A stretch of DNA of 64,000 nucleotides from positions 496,001-560,000 of the forward strand of contig NW_026705581.1 of assembly GCF_029867415.1 (NCBI RefSeq), given 5' to 3'. Positions within the stretch are counted from its first letter, which is position 1; every line of letters starts with the position of its first letter. Below the pieces are notes generated by a model. The model had not been told where the DNA came from and did no database searches. It worked only from the letters and a program-made list of their open reading frames with translations. The stretch comes from Vicia villosa (lineage: Eukaryota > Streptophyta > Magnoliopsida > Fabales > Fabaceae). Position numbers and translations under genes: made by a program. Below, piece after piece: positions 11,348 to 22,750 of this stretch.

Positions 11348-12337
11348 TGTAACGACCGTTTTTCTTTAATTATTTATTTATGAGAGTTATGTGAATTAAT
11401 TGTGAAATATGTGTTAATTATATGTTTAATTGATTTTATGTTGTTTTATTTGGGAATTATTAGTAAATAATATAAGATAGTAAGTGTTGTTGATTATTGG
11501 GCCTAAGTTGGTATTAGTAAGTGAGGGGTGTTAGTTAGAGCCCATTAGTAATTTAAGATAGTAAGGGTTTAACTAAAAACAAGGGTTTTAGAGGAAATAG
11601 AAATTAGAAGTTCATTTGGGGTTTTTGGTGAAAGAAGAGAAGAGAGGAGAGAAGAGGAGAATCTCAAGGTTGAAGATAGAGTTGGCTTCAATCCAAAACC
11701 TAAGGTAAGGGTGGGATTCTTTCATGCTAAAGGGATGTATGATGATGTTTTGGGTGGGGTTTTGATTGTATGTTGCTATCCATGATTGTGTGAGAAATTG
11801 AATAGGAATTGTTAGGGTTCATGCTATATTTCTATGAAATTGTGAATTTAAGTATGATTGATGATGTTTGTATGGAAACCCATGAGTAGAAATAAGTTTA
11901 GGAGCCTTTACATGTGTGGTAAATTGCTTTCATTGATGTATAAATGATGTGTGGGTTAATGGGTGTTGTATGATGGGATTAGGGAAGAAAAATGGTGATT
12001 TCCTGAGTTTTACGCAGCATAGGTCGACCTACACAGAGGTATGAGTCGACCTGAGCAGCTTAAAACAGCAGAAAATCCACTTTTCTTCAGCATGCGTCGA
12101 CCTGTAGATTCTATGAGTCGACCTATAGCATCCTTTGCGTCGAATCATGGGTCGGCGAGCGCATACCCGAGGGGGACAGCAACATATTTGCGTCGACCTG
12201 AAGATCCTTTTGCGTCGACCTACTGGTTTCTATTTTTGGCAGATTTTTGTAAAAGCCATATCTTTTGATCCGTAACTCGTTTTTGAGTGCCGTTTGAACC
12301 TATGTGAAGCTATAGTTGAGATCTTTCTAGTGAATAT
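11348..12337 (+). repeat. 5' LTR of element B, first part
   Basis: The LTR opens TGTAACGACCG. Bases 12333-12337 (AATAT) are the left copy of the target duplication made by element C. The segment holds a purine-rich GAAGAGAAGAGAGG tract, a donor-like CTAAG|GTAAGG at 11705, and the GTCGAC array. Confidence 0.9.
12021..12221 (+). repeat. Array of AGGTCGACCT phrases in B 5' LTR
   Basis: About seven copies of GTCGACCT (perfect 10-bp palindrome AGGTCGACCT in the first) occur in pairs. They alternate between ...GCGTCGACCT and ...GAGTCGACCT contexts, and one copy is decayed. The array is repeated at 31115-31315 in the 3' LTR. Confidence 0.9.
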
Positions 12338-13285
12338 TGTAACACCCGTATATTTTAATTTTTAATTTAAATGGAAATTTAATTAATAATTAGAATTATT
12401 GGTGATTTGTAGAATTTAATTGGAAAAGGATGGTTATGGTGTTGGGCCATGTGTGATGTTGAGGAATGAGGGGGTGTTATGTTAGTAAAGGTCTTATTCC
12501 AATTAAAGTTTATTTTATAAAATAATAAGAGTTGGGAATAAGAGAAAGGAACGTGAAAAGCATAACAGAGGAGATGAGGGATTGGAAAGCTGGTACGTGA
12601 AGAGGAGCAATGGAGGGAGAGACCAATCAAGAACTCTTGGCTAAGGTAAGGGGGGACTCTTCCGGTTAATTTCTATTATGTGATTATGGGTAATAGGATG
12701 GATTAACGTATGATTCGATTCGATTGGGTATATTGGGATTTGATATTGTTAGGTATGTTATGATTTGGGATAATTGATGAATTTGTATAGATTGTTGGTT
12801 ATTGATGTGTTGTTTTGATGTATAATGATGTGTGATGAGAAATTCGATGATTATATGCCTGTCTGCGATGTTTGGAATCGTTTTTGGGTGAAAAGGATGT
12901 GAAATCGCAGAGTCTGAACGCAGACCCATAATTCTGCAAAATCGCCAGGTCGCGCCGCGTCCATGTGTTGGCGCCGCGAAGGCGTACTTATTTTCTCGTA
13001 TCGTGCCACGCGCATGAGTTGGCGCCGCGAACGTGTTTGTGTGGTTCAGGTCGCGCCGCGAACTTTGGTTGCGCCGCGTGCTGTAGCGATAGTTATTTCT
13101 TGGGAAAGTTAAATGATGTGTAACTTTCGAACCGTAGGTCTGTTTTTAGTGTCGTTTCGAGTACGATGAATCTTATGAGATAGCCTACGTGTTTAAAAGA
13201 TGGAATGAGGTGTGAATCCAATTATTTTTAAATATGATTTTATTTCTTGGTGAATGATGTATTGTACATATATGTGATGAGATGT
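12338..13285 (+). repeat. 5' LTR of element C, first part
   Basis: TG start at 12338. It carries a donor-like CTAAG|GTAAGG at 12645 and the CGCGCCGCG array. Its last five bases (GATGT, 13281-13285) are the left target duplication of the copia element. Confidence 0.9.
12949..13080 (+). repeat. Array of GGCGCCGCG phrases in C 5' LTR
   Basis: Three pairs of GC-rich phrases follow the pattern TCGCGCCGCG, about 9 bp, GGCGCCGCGAA. The cores contain the GGCGCC palindrome. The same array occurs at 23369-23500 in the 3' LTR. Confidence 0.85.
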
Positions 13286-13776
13286 TGTGAGATATTGGAT
13301 CGAACTCTAGTATTGTCGAAGGGTAGCTTCTTGGTTCGACAGTTCGACAGAGTTAAGCATGAAGTCGAAGGATTGTTCACATGCTGGTGTCGAAGTGTGC
13401 ATGCTGTAGTCGAAGATGGGTCTAGCATGCAGATGTCGAAGATGCTAGGGTTGTTAGCATGTTAAATTAGGTTTTAGTGTTTAAACCCTAATTTGTTAAG
13501 TTAGCTTGTTTATTAAGTTGGCTTGTGTAATGGGCCTTGCTGAAAAAGCCCATTAGTTAGTATGTTAGGTTTTATTATAAATAGCATACTAGTCTCTCAT
13601 CATTGCTAAGCTGCAAATCCTAATTTAGGGTGAGAGAGGTTATTTGTTATTCTTGTAAACTTGTAATCTTGTTTTAAGAGAAAGTAAAAGAATAGCAGTT
13701 ATAACCAATTCTTGTGTTCTTATTCTCTTCCCTAATTCCCTATTATACTTTGTTATTGGTATCGTTTTTCACAACA
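13286..13776 (+). repeat. 5' LTR of the copia element
   Basis: It runs TGTGAGATATTGG...TTTTTCACAACA. A TATAAATAG-type box lies near 13575. AATTGGTGCGGTGAGCG follows directly and occupies the PBS position, though I cannot name the tRNA. Confidence 0.95.
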
Positions 13777-13801
13777 AATTGGTGCGGTGAGCGTGGAGAA
13801 G

Positions 13802-16219
13802 ATGCCTTCAACAAAGTATGAGATTGAAAAGTTCACCGGAGTGAATGATTTCGGTCTGTGGCGCTTGAAGATGAAAGCTCTACTGGTTCAGCAGGGTTGT
13901 TTGGAAGCGTTGAAGGGAGAGGCAGCCATGAATGCAGAATTGACGGCAGCGGAGAAGACGAATATGATCGAGAAAGCACACAGCGCAATTTTGTTGAGCC
14001 TTGGTGATAAGGTTCTCCGGCAGGTATCAAAGGAGACGACGGCATCAGGGTTATGGGTGAAACTTGAAAGTTTGTATATGACCAAATCGCTGGTAAATCG
14101 ACTCTACCTGAAGCAAGCTTTGTATTCATTCAAGATGATTGAAGACAAAGTATTGGCTGAGCAGTTGGATATGTTCAACAAGCTGATTCTTGATCTTGAA
14201 AATATTGATGTGAAGATCGATGATGAAGATCAAGCGCTGTTACTATTGTGTTCTTTGCCTCGATCACATGCTCACTTCAAAGAAACTCTCTTGTATGGAA
14301 GGGTGTCCCTGACGTTTGAAGAAGTTCAATCAGCCTTGTACTCTAAGGACTTGAATGAACGAAAGGAGCATAAACCTTCGACTGTTGGCGAAGGTTTGGC
14401 CGTTAAAGGAAAACTCTTACGAAAGGATGGTAAGTTCGACAAGAAGAAAGGCAAAAGCCAGTCGAAGACTTACAGTGGCGAAGCATCTGGCATTCGATGC
14501 TACCATTGTAAGAAGGAGGGTCACACAAGAAAGGTGTGCCCTGAACGCTTGAAATATCATGGAGGTAAGGATAATGGCAACGCTGCCATTGTTCAAGATG
14601 ATTTCGAATCATCTGATGTTCTTGTGGTTTCAAGCAGTGACTCTAAGAAGGAGTGGATTATGGATTCAGGTTGCACTTGGCACATGACTCCAAACAAAGA
14701 CTTGTTCGAAGAATTATGTGATCAAGATGGTGGATCAGTATTGCTGGGAAACAACAAGGCTTGCAAGATTGCAGGTGTTGGATCTGTGAGATTCAAGCTC
14801 CATGATGAGTCAATAAGGTTGTTGACTGAAGTCAGGTATGTTCCTGATTTGAAGAGAAATCTGCTTTCTCTTGGTGAATTCGACAAGAAAGGATATGTTT
14901 TCCAAGGAGAGAAAAGTATCCTAAGAGTCATGAAGGGTTCAAAGGAAGTCTTGAGAGGCGTGAAGAAACAAGGCTTGTATACCCTTGAGGCTGAAGTTGT
15001 AAGTGGTTCGACAAATGTTGCATCCACGAAACCTTTATCGAAAACAGAAATCTGGCACATGAGATTGGGCCATGTCAGTGAAAGGGGTCTGGTCGAATTA
15101 GGGAAACAAAATCTGCTTGGTGGAGACAAAGTCGAAAAGCTGAAGTTTTGTGAACCCTGTGTACTTGGAAAATCTTGCAGAGTGAAGTTCAACAAAGGCA
15201 AACAAAGAACACATGGATCCCTTGATTACATCCATGCTGATCTTTGGGGGCCTGCAAGGTGTCCATCACATTCAGGAGCAAGGTATTTTCTATCCATAGT
15301 AGATGATTATTCCAGAAAATTATGGGTATTCATCCAGAAGACTAAGGATGAAACTTTTGAGAATTTCAAAAGTTGGAAGACTCTGGTTGAAAATCAGACT
15401 GGCAGAAAGGTCAAGAGGTTGAGAACCGACAATGGCCTTGAATTTTGCAATGAGGCATTCGACAGTTTTTGTGCTGCCTCTGGTATTGCAAGGCATAGAA
15501 CTACTGCAGGTACTCCACAGCAAAATGGTTTGGCTGAAAGGTTTAATCGAACTATTTTGGAGAGAGTCAGATGCATGTTGACTAGTGCGGGGTTAACAAA
15601 GGTGTTCTGGGCTGAGGCTGTTTCGACAGCAACATATCTGATAAACAGATGTCCTTCGACAGCGTTAGATATGAAGACACCTGAAGAAGTTTGGTCGGGA
15701 AATCCACCAGATCTCGACAAACTGAGAGTATTTGGCTGCGTAGCCTATGCTCACATTAGGCAAGACAAGGTCGAACCTAGAGCTCTGAAATGCATGTTCA
15801 TGGGATACCCTGAAGGAGTCAAAGCTTATAGGCTATGGTGCCTAGAGCCAGGTCACAGGAGGTGTATCACCAGTCGAGATGTAGTTTTCAATGAAGCTGA
15901 AATGGCTTTTAAGAAAACTAATGATGTTGGTCGAAGTACAGAAACATCTGACGAAGAGCTGGAACAGGTAGAGATTCCTGTTGAGGTGGAGCATGTTGAT
16001 GCTGAATTGCATATCCCAGATGAAGTCGAAGAAGAAGCAGAAGATGCTGAAGTTGAGGAAACTGACGATGACTACCTATTGTCGAGAGATAGGTCGAGAA
16101 GAGTCATCAAGCCACCTCAGAGACTTGGATATGCAGATCTTATAGCTTATGCCTTAATCTCTGCAAGTGAGGTTCTAGACGAAGAACCTAGAGACTATAA
16201 GGAAGTTATGAGGAGTTGA
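13802..16219 (+). CDS. Copia gag-protease-integrase (5' part of interrupted gag-pol)
   Basis: The frame is open from a GTG at 13787; the first ATG, at 13802, is the likelier start. Counting from 13787: a gag domain of the UBN2 type covers residues 15-190, and a CCHC zinc knuckle (CYHCKKEGHTRKVC) is at 238-251. The aspartic protease motif DSG is at 293-295 and the pre-integrase HHCC zinc finger at about 424-458. The integrase triad is D485, D548, E584, with 35 residues between the last two (TPQQNGLAERFNRT). The product would assemble particles, process the polyprotein and integrate the cDNA. The frame ends at TGA 16217-16219, just before reverse transcriptase, and resumes in the same frame afterwards. 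That single nonsense codon is likely inactivating. All motif residues otherwise look intact. Confidence 0.93.
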   Translation: MPSTKYEIEKFTGVNDFGLWRLKMKALLVQQGCLEALKGEAAMNAELTAAEKTNMIEKAHSAILLSLGDKVLRQVSKETTASGLWVKLESLYMTKSLVNRLYLKQALYSFKMIEDKVLAEQLDMFNKLILDLENIDVKIDDEDQALLLLCSLPRSHAHFKETLLYGRVSLTFEEVQSALYSKDLNERKEHKPSTVGEGLAVKGKLLRKDGKFDKKKGKSQSKTYSGEASGIRCYHCKKEGHTRKVCPERLKYHGGKDNGNAAIVQDDFESSDVLVVSSSDSKKEWIMDSGCTWHMTPNKDLFEELCDQDGGSVLLGNNKACKIAGVGSVRFKLHDESIRLLTEVRYVPDLKRNLLSLGEFDKKGYVFQGEKSILRVMKGSKEVLRGVKKQGLYTLEAEVVSGSTNVASTKPLSKTEIWHMRLGHVSERGLVELGKQNLLGGDKVEKLKFCEPCVLGKSCRVKFNKGKQRTHGSLDYIHADLWGPARCPSHSGARYFLSIVDDYSRKLWVFIQKTKDETFENFKSWKTLVENQTGRKVKRLRTDNGLEFCNEAFDSFCAASGIARHRTTAGTPQQNGLAERFNRTILERVRCMLTSAGLTKVFWAEAVSTATYLINRCPSTALDMKTPEEVWSGNPPDLDKLRVFGCVAYAHIRQDKVEPRALKCMFMGYPEGVKAYRLWCLEPGHRRCITSRDVVFNEAEMAFKKTNDVGRSTETSDEELEQVEIPVEVEHVDAELHIPDEVEEEAEDAEVEETDDDYLLSRDRSRRVIKPPQRLGYADLIAYALISASEVLDEEPRDYKEVMRS

Positions 16220-16243
16220 AATAAGACTGAATGGCTGAAGGCC

Positions 16244-17737
16244 ATGGATGATGAGATGAAATCTCTTCATGATAATCATACTTGGGAACTGATCAAGAAA
16301 CCTGTTGGGGCAAGGTTAGTCAGCTGTAAATGGATTTTCAAAGTTAAGGAAGGAATTGAAGGAGTGACGTCGAAAAGATACAAGGCAAGGTTAGTTGCAA
16401 GGGGTTTCACTCAGAAAGAAGGTGTCGACTTCAATGATGTGTTTTCTCCTGTTGTGAAGCATAGGTCCATTCGAATGTTGTTTGCCATGGTGGCACAGTT
16501 CGATCTTGAACTGGAACAGATGGATGTGAAGACTGCGTTCTTGTATGGTGATCTAGATGAAACGATCCTGATGAGGCAACCTGAAGGGTATGTCGAAAAG
16601 GGGAAGGAAGATTATGTGTGCAAGTTAAAGAGATCTTTGTATGGGCTGAAACAATCTCCTCGACAGTGGAATAGGAGATTCGACAAGTTCATGGCACGCA
16701 TAAGTTTCATTAGAAGTCAGTTCGACCACTGCGTTTACTTCAGATTTCGACCTGGTAATTCATTTGTTATTTTGTTGCTTTATGTGGATGATATTCTCAT
16801 AGCAAGCAACAATGTTGAAGATGTGATGAGGGTGAAGGCTGAACTCAATAAGGAGTTCGATATGAAGGATCTGGGAGCTGCTTCCAGGATTCTTGGAATT
16901 GACATTCGAAGAGATAGAAAGAAGTCGAAGTTATGTCTATCTCAAGAGGCATATCAACGGAAGATTCTTGAAAAGTTTGGTATGTCGAATTCGAAGCCAG
17001 TTGTGACTCCAACAAACCCTCAATTCAAGCTGAGTATTGATCAGTGTCCCAGTACTGATGTCGAAAGAGCCTATATGAATAGCATCCCATATGCTAATAT
17101 AGTTGGTTCTTTGATGTATGCTATGGTCTGTACTAGACCCGACATAGCATACGCAGTAAGTCTTGTAAGCAGGTACATGGCGAATCCTGGAAAGGCTCAC
17201 TGGCAAGCATTGAAGTGGATTCTAAGGTACATAAATGGATCTCTAAACAGAGTCTTAATTTATGGTGGAGCCTTGGGTGAAGATAGTAAAGCAGCAATAG
17301 AAGGATATGTCGACTCTGATTATGCAGGTTGTATGGATTCTAGAAAGTCTATTTCTGGATATGTTTTCACTATGTTTGGCACAACAATTAGTTGGAAAGC
17401 AACTCTTCAGAAGGTTGTTGCTCTATCAACCACTGAAGCGGAATATATTGCTCTCACTGAAGCTGTGAAAGAAGCATTGTGGCTTGAAGGTTTTGCGAAG
17501 GAGCTGAAACTTCAAGGTCGAGGTATCACTGTTAAATGTGATAGTCAAAGTGCAATACACCTGTCAAAGAATTCAGCCTATCATGAGCGAACTAAGCACA
17601 TTGATGTGAGGCTGCATTTCGTTAGAGGAGTAATCGAGCGTGGAGAAGTCCAAGTGCTGAAGGTTTCGACTGAAGACAATGCTGCTGATATGATCACCAA
17701 GACATTGCCGAGTTGCAAGTTTTTCCACTGTATGTAG
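16244..17737 (+). CDS. Copia reverse transcriptase-RNase H (3' part of interrupted gag-pol)
   Basis: This continues the gag-pol frame after the TGA at 16217-16219; the first ATG is at 16244. The RT domain starts WIFKVKEG (about residue 30) and includes KARLVARGFTQKEGVDF, the QMDVKTAFLYGDL block and the catalytic YVDD at 180-183. RNase H follows, with YVDSDYAG near 356 and the TTEAEY motif. RT after integrase is the Ty1/copia order, and the RT text is Tnt1/Tork-like. It ends at TAG 17735, about 70 bp before the 3' LTR. Without readthrough it has no obvious way to be translated, so it is effectively a pseudogene part. Confidence 0.92.
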   Translation: MDDEMKSLHDNHTWELIKKPVGARLVSCKWIFKVKEGIEGVTSKRYKARLVARGFTQKEGVDFNDVFSPVVKHRSIRMLFAMVAQFDLELEQMDVKTAFLYGDLDETILMRQPEGYVEKGKEDYVCKLKRSLYGLKQSPRQWNRRFDKFMARISFIRSQFDHCVYFRFRPGNSFVILLLYVDDILIASNNVEDVMRVKAELNKEFDMKDLGAASRILGIDIRRDRKKSKLCLSQEAYQRKILEKFGMSNSKPVVTPTNPQFKLSIDQCPSTDVERAYMNSIPYANIVGSLMYAMVCTRPDIAYAVSLVSRYMANPGKAHWQALKWILRYINGSLNRVLIYGGALGEDSKAAIEGYVDSDYAGCMDSRKSISGYVFTMFGTTISWKATLQKVVALSTTEAEYIALTEAVKEALWLEGFAKELKLQGRGITVKCDSQSAIHLSKNSAYHERTKHIDVRLHFVRGVIERGEVQVLKVSTEDNAADMITKTLPSCKFFHCM

Positions 17738-17794
17738 TTGATAAAGCTGCGTGAAGAAAGCTAGTCTGTTCCTTGATGTTGTAGAGTTAGGTCC

Positions 17795-17806
17795 AAGGTG
17801 GAGATT
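17795..17806 (+). other. Probable polypurine tract of the copia element
   Basis: AAGGTGGAGATT lies immediately before the 3' LTR. It is mostly purine and correctly placed. Confidence 0.6.
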
Positions 17807-18297
17807 TGTGAGATATTGGATCGAACTCTAGTATTGTCGAAGGGTAGCTTCTTGGTTCGACAGTTCAACAGAGTTAAGCATGAAGTCGAAGGATTGTTCA
17901 CATGCTGGTGTCGAAGTGTGCATGCTGTAGTCGAAGATGGGTCTAGCATGCAGATGTCGAAGATGCTAGGGTTGTTAGCATGTTAAATTAGGTTTTAGTG
18001 TTTAAACCCTAATTTGTTAAGTTAGCTTGTTTATTAAGTTGGCTTGTGTAATGGGCCTTGCTGAAAAAGCCCATTAGTTAGTATGTTAGGTTTTATTATA
18101 AATAGCATACTAGTCTCTCATCATTGCTAAGCTGCAAATCCTAATTTAGGGTGAGAGAGGTTATTTGTTATTCTTGTAAACTTGTAATCTTGTTTTAAGA
18201 GAAAGTAAAAGAATAGCAGTTATAACCAATTCTTGTGTTCTTATTCTCTTCCCTAATTCCCTATTATACTTTGTTATTAGTATCGTTTTTCACAACA
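17807..18297 (+). repeat. 3' LTR of the copia element
   Basis: 491 bp, TGTGAG...CACAACA. It differs from the 5' copy at about two sites (for example AGTTCAACAG versus AGTTCGACAG). It is followed by the right GATGT duplication. Confidence 0.95.
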
Positions 18298-18302
18298 GAT
18301 GT

Positions 18303-19425
18303 GTTAAATACATGCTATGTTGAAATATTAATCATGTGACGATTTGTTTAATTGGATAATGTATTGTTGACATATATGATGAAATGTGACAATATAAGAT
18401 GTTGTTTTGAAAACATTACGATGTGATGATTGTTGAGAATTACATGATGATGATTGATGATTTGTGAATATTAATATGCTGTTAATATTAATATGTTGAT
18501 TGTGGTGAATGTATGTGAATGATTGAATGATGCTTGGACATGTACATACTTGTTTGTGATGATATTGGTGAGATGAAATGAGACGATGTTAAGCATCGGA
18601 TCGGTGACGATATAAGTATGTGATATGTGTGCATTCATTCATAAATCATTTACATTGGATCCCGTTGATGAGTGGATCGTTGGTGGTTAATTCCCATTGT
18701 GCGGAGATTAGTAAGCAGTCATCGTGTGCCCATGGGGGTGTGAGCGATGAGGTTAGTCGTGTGCCATGTGGGGTGTAAGCGACTTGAAGGGCAGTATCGC
18801 AGAGAGAAGTCCTATGAATGTGATTCACGAATTTTGGTACCACATGCATAGTGTCAGTTGTGTCATATGCATTTTGTCATAACATGATTGTATGGATTTC
18901 TGTGTTGTGTTGTAATATATTATTGTGTGAATTGATGAATAATAGATGTGAATCTGAATATATGACAAGTTGGGTGAATGATATATTATGATGTTTTGTT
19001 GCTTATGAATGCATAAAATTGATTAATTGAGAATGAGACTCACCCTTACTTGTTGACAATTTTCAGATTGAGGATAGCTGCTTTCGACTTGGTGAGGATT
19101 AGCTCATAAGTTGGTTTAGTTGTTGTGTCGGTGTCATGCTCTGATAGATGTAACACTGGGGACGCGATGTTTTGAGTTTCGACTTATAACTCTATTGTTT
19201 ATTTTATTTGAAGTCTGATACATTAATGATGTAATGTTGACTTGATGATTTGATTCCGCTGTGTAAACATGATTTTTATCTATGAGTTATAATTTCAGAT
19301 GTTTTAGTGAATGCATGACATATGCCGAACGTGTGTTTTCTTTTATTTTTGAATTGTGACACCCTTTGCATGTTTACTCTGATTTAATTTTGCTAATTGC
19401 CGTGGGGTATTAGAGGGGTGTTACA
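18303..19425 (+). repeat. 5' LTR of element C, second part
   Basis: It resumes after the copia insertion and ends GGGGTGTTACA. It holds the GGTACCACATGCATAGTG block (18836), a CTCACCCTTACTTGTTGACAATTTTCAG-like acceptor tract (CAG at 19064-19066) and a GTCATGCTCTGAT/GTAACACTGGGG block. These are shared with other gypsy LTRs here. Confidence 0.9.
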
Positions 19426-19429
19426 ATAG

Positions 19430-19441
19430 TGGTATCAGAGC
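19430..19441 (+). other. Primer binding site of element C
   Basis: TGGTATCAGAGC, the usual initiator-Met tRNA complement, lies four bases after the 5' LTR end. Confidence 0.9.
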
Positions 19442-22400
19442 AGGTCGGTCCGTCCGGCCAATTGTTGAGTCAGTTGAGTTGCGCGACAGTTGTATATTGT
19501 CGGCATTTTATTCCTTGGTACGCGACATGTGAGTGAATCACTGTCGGTACTTGGTTGTTTGTTGCAGGTGTTGGATTGAAACAAGTGGGGGAGAAGCTTC
19601 GCTTCTCGGTTATGTTTCAGTTGTAAGAAGATTGATTCAGTAGGCTGTTGTTGGCAACAGTGCGAGCGTTGTTGGAGTTTGTTGTTTCTCGAGTTGAAGG
19701 TGACTTGGAATTAAGACTTCACTGGGAATTGAGTTGGAACATCTTGAAGGAAGATGATTAGAGGTAATTGACAGTTATTGTAAGAGAAGGAAATTGGAAA
19801 GTTGCGATGTGTCAGCTCTACTGGTGTACTGCGAAGATGTCAGTTGAGTAGCCTTACGTCTCGGAAGAGATTCAGCTGCAAGTTTGCAAAGAGGATTGCT
19901 GTCGTAATGTTCCAGAAATCGCACTTCGGCGATAGGATGTGTTGCTCAAGTCATAAGAATGTTTGGAAGTGAAGAGATACGATAAGGGGCTGTTTGGAAT
20001 GTGATAGAGTTGAAGAGAATGAGTTTTGGAGTGAGATTTTCGTAAGAAAAACGCAGGAAAATTGCTGAATAGCTGCAGAACTTCGAAAATTCATAACTGG
20101 AGTTTTGGACATCCGAATTGAGTTCCGTTTGAAGCGTCGGAAAGCTAACGAGATGAACTTTGTTATAAAAATAGTTGCAGCAGCTGTAACATATTTAATT
20201 GTGACAGGATGACGTTGGAAAGAGGTGAAGTTGCGGTTGCTCTTGTTCTTATAACTAGACTTGTTTATTGGTACTGCACGGGATGTCAGTGTCAGTGTTG
20301 AACGGATTGAAGGAATAATTAGAAGTTTTGTTGAGGAGTAATTTTAAGAATTGAATTTACCAATTGAGAAGTTTTGGATATATCGTATAGAGTGTCGCTG
20401 CATGATGTCGGTGTTGCATTTTTCGAGCAATGACTGGAAAATTCATATCATGAGTTCCGAGTGTCGGATTGATGTGCCGTTTGAACCTACGAAGAGGAGA
20501 GATTATGTTATACCTTATGGGAGGGTTATAAATACAGTATGTTGATCCTTTGAGGAGATAGTCTGAAGTCGGTTAAGGAAGCGTGAAACTTGTCGAATAA
20601 GAATGCCTACTACCGTGATTGTTTGAAACAAAAATTGAGTGGAACATGTTGTTGATGAATAGGTTGATGAGATGTTTGGTAATAAAGATGGTTTGAGTGC
20701 CGATGAATTTTAGTGAAGAGTGCATTGGTAGTAAAGATGGAATAAACTTTAGAACTCTTGGAATCGTATTTGTGATGGCAGAGTAACGATAAGTATAAAA
20801 GAAGAATTTTAGAGGATTTCTGACACCTATTGAATGTGAGGAAGACTTTGTTGAGATTCCGAGTGGGATGATATTTGGACGTGAAGGATATAATAGAAGT
20901 TGGATTAAAACCACGAGTTATGAATGTTGTGCTATTGTGTTGCGTAAGAAGTCTTTAAAATGTCGGTGCTAATGATGGATGAGTTGGATTTAATTGGACA
21001 ATTTAGAGACTTGAGTTAGTATGTGAAGGCACTCCTAATAGTGTTAGATTGAGTATGCTAGAAGATGACTAGTGGTATTCTTAACGAGATTAGAGAAGGT
21101 CAGAAAGATGGTGTTAAGTTGATCGATAGGTTGACCTTGAATTACCAGAGTAAAGGCGGTGAATTCAGGATCGACGAAAACAATGTAATGGGTTGAGTGA
21201 TTGGATTTGTGTAACTGATGTTTTGAGCTTCAGAAGGATATTCTAGAAGGACACCGTAGTGAATTATTGAACTATGACGATGTTAATGAGTTTGGGTGCA
21301 AACTCGGAAATGGACACTATTATGTAGTAACGACGGTTTATGCTTAAATATGATTTTCAACTAATATTGACAAATTTAGGACTTGATCACCCTAAATCTC
21401 TTGTTGGTAGTAGATGGAATCATATAGAAGAGATAAGCTTGTTTTGTTACCTTAATGGTTTAAGATGTGATGAATACTAAGCCGTGAGAATAATCACTCA
21501 CTATGTTGTGTGAACTTATGAAGAAGTGAATATGAAAGAGTGCAACATGGTGGATGATGACTTAAGACGGGTAATCAGAGTCGCGCAGCGAAAGTGTGAT
21601 GCGGAGTAGTGTTATGAGTACTACTCGCGGGAAGTAAGGAATTAATATGTCGGAAGCCTACATAGAGAATATGTATTGATCTATATGTTGGATTTAGAAT
21701 CCAGTGGATGTAAGGATGTCGTGTCGAAGAATTATAACTCTTTTGAATAATTGTCGAGATGATGAACATGTTATTACGGTTGTACGTAGTTAACGAGTAT
21801 GTATTCGGCGAAATTAAAACGAAGAGTTGATACTATATGATGCTGTAATAATTTTGTGTTGTTATTAAGGTGATATTGTAAATTCCAGATATAATGAGTA
21901 ATTACACTCTATGAAGGACGAAGTGGATTTAATTCTTAAAGAAGAGTGGGATTCAGTTTGAGCTATTATGTAAGCAATGGTATATCGAGGCTGATGAGTG
22001 TGATTATAACTACTTGTGCGTACTCGTTCCGATGGTGAGAATGTTTAATAGATGTAGTAACTCAGGAATTTGTTTTTGAGTGCGAGTAAGTATTACTGAG
22101 TGGTAAATTGGTACCATGAATGAAGAAGAATGATTCTTGGACGAATGAGTAAAGAGAGTCGGAATCGGGTGAAACTCAGAAATCTATTTGGTATAGATGA
22201 TTGTGATTAGTAATCAGAGTAGTACGGAAAAACGGAATGTAAAGTATTGGATAATCGATGGCTTGACTTAAGAGGAGTCAGATAATTGGAATTTAATGGT
22301 ATAGGAATATGAGTATTGAGTTCTTGGAGGAAGCGGTTGGTGAAAAGTGTAAGTATTATTTTATCGCTCAGATGGAAGAGTATGTCTAAGGTTGGTATGT

Positions 22401-22737
22401 TGGTAGATGGTATGCATTACTGCAGTGTTGATCAGTGTGATCATACTATAGATTGTGTAATTGTATTACTCAGTGGATGAGCGTATTGTATAGGTTGTAC
22501 CTCAATGTTCTGTTGTTGTTAACCTTTTGGACATATAATGAGTGGTACACCTTTGGATGGTCAAATGCGACGTAAGAACTGGGATTTGAATGTATGAAAC
22601 ATGTTTCCTGTTGGTTATGTCAGATGGATTTTGAGGATCGACCGATGGTAATGTTAATTGGGAGCTGAAGAGTCAGGTGGAGGACTCTTATACGAGCTGG
22701 TTACTTGAGGTATGTTTTCGAGGACGAAAACTCTTTT

Positions 22738-22750
22738 AGTGGGGGAGAGT
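22738..22750 (+). other. Polypurine tract of element C
   Basis: AGTGGGGGAGAGT sits directly before the 3' LTR and is identical to the tract of element B at 30429-30441. Confidence 0.85.

Larger units (their letters stand above)
13286..18297 (+). mobile_element. Young Ty1/copia element (Tork-like) nested in C
   Basis: It has identical-length LTRs (491 bp) that differ by only about two substitutions, and a GATGT duplication on both sides (13281-13285, 18298-18302). Excising it restores the sequence found uninterrupted in the 3' LTR of C near 23700. The coding region is one frame from gag to RNase H, broken by one stop. It is the youngest dated insertion in the window. Confidence 0.95.
19426..22750 (+). 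pseudogene. Non-coding interior of element C with eroded pol
   Basis: This 3325-bp interior has no frame longer than about 110 codons. It is not random: 20935-21170 aligns by eye with the B pol linker between RNase H and integrase (B 28835-29110). Shared text includes GATGAGTTGGATTTAATTGGACA against B's GAGTTAGAATTAATTGAGCA, with indels and several stops. The 19560-19600 segment (GGATTGAAACAAGTGGGGGAGAAG) recurs near the PBS of element D, and 21360-21420 recurs in D near 54170. It therefore descends from a coding gypsy interior that has lost coding capacity, yet copies of its class continued to transpose. Confidence 0.75.
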
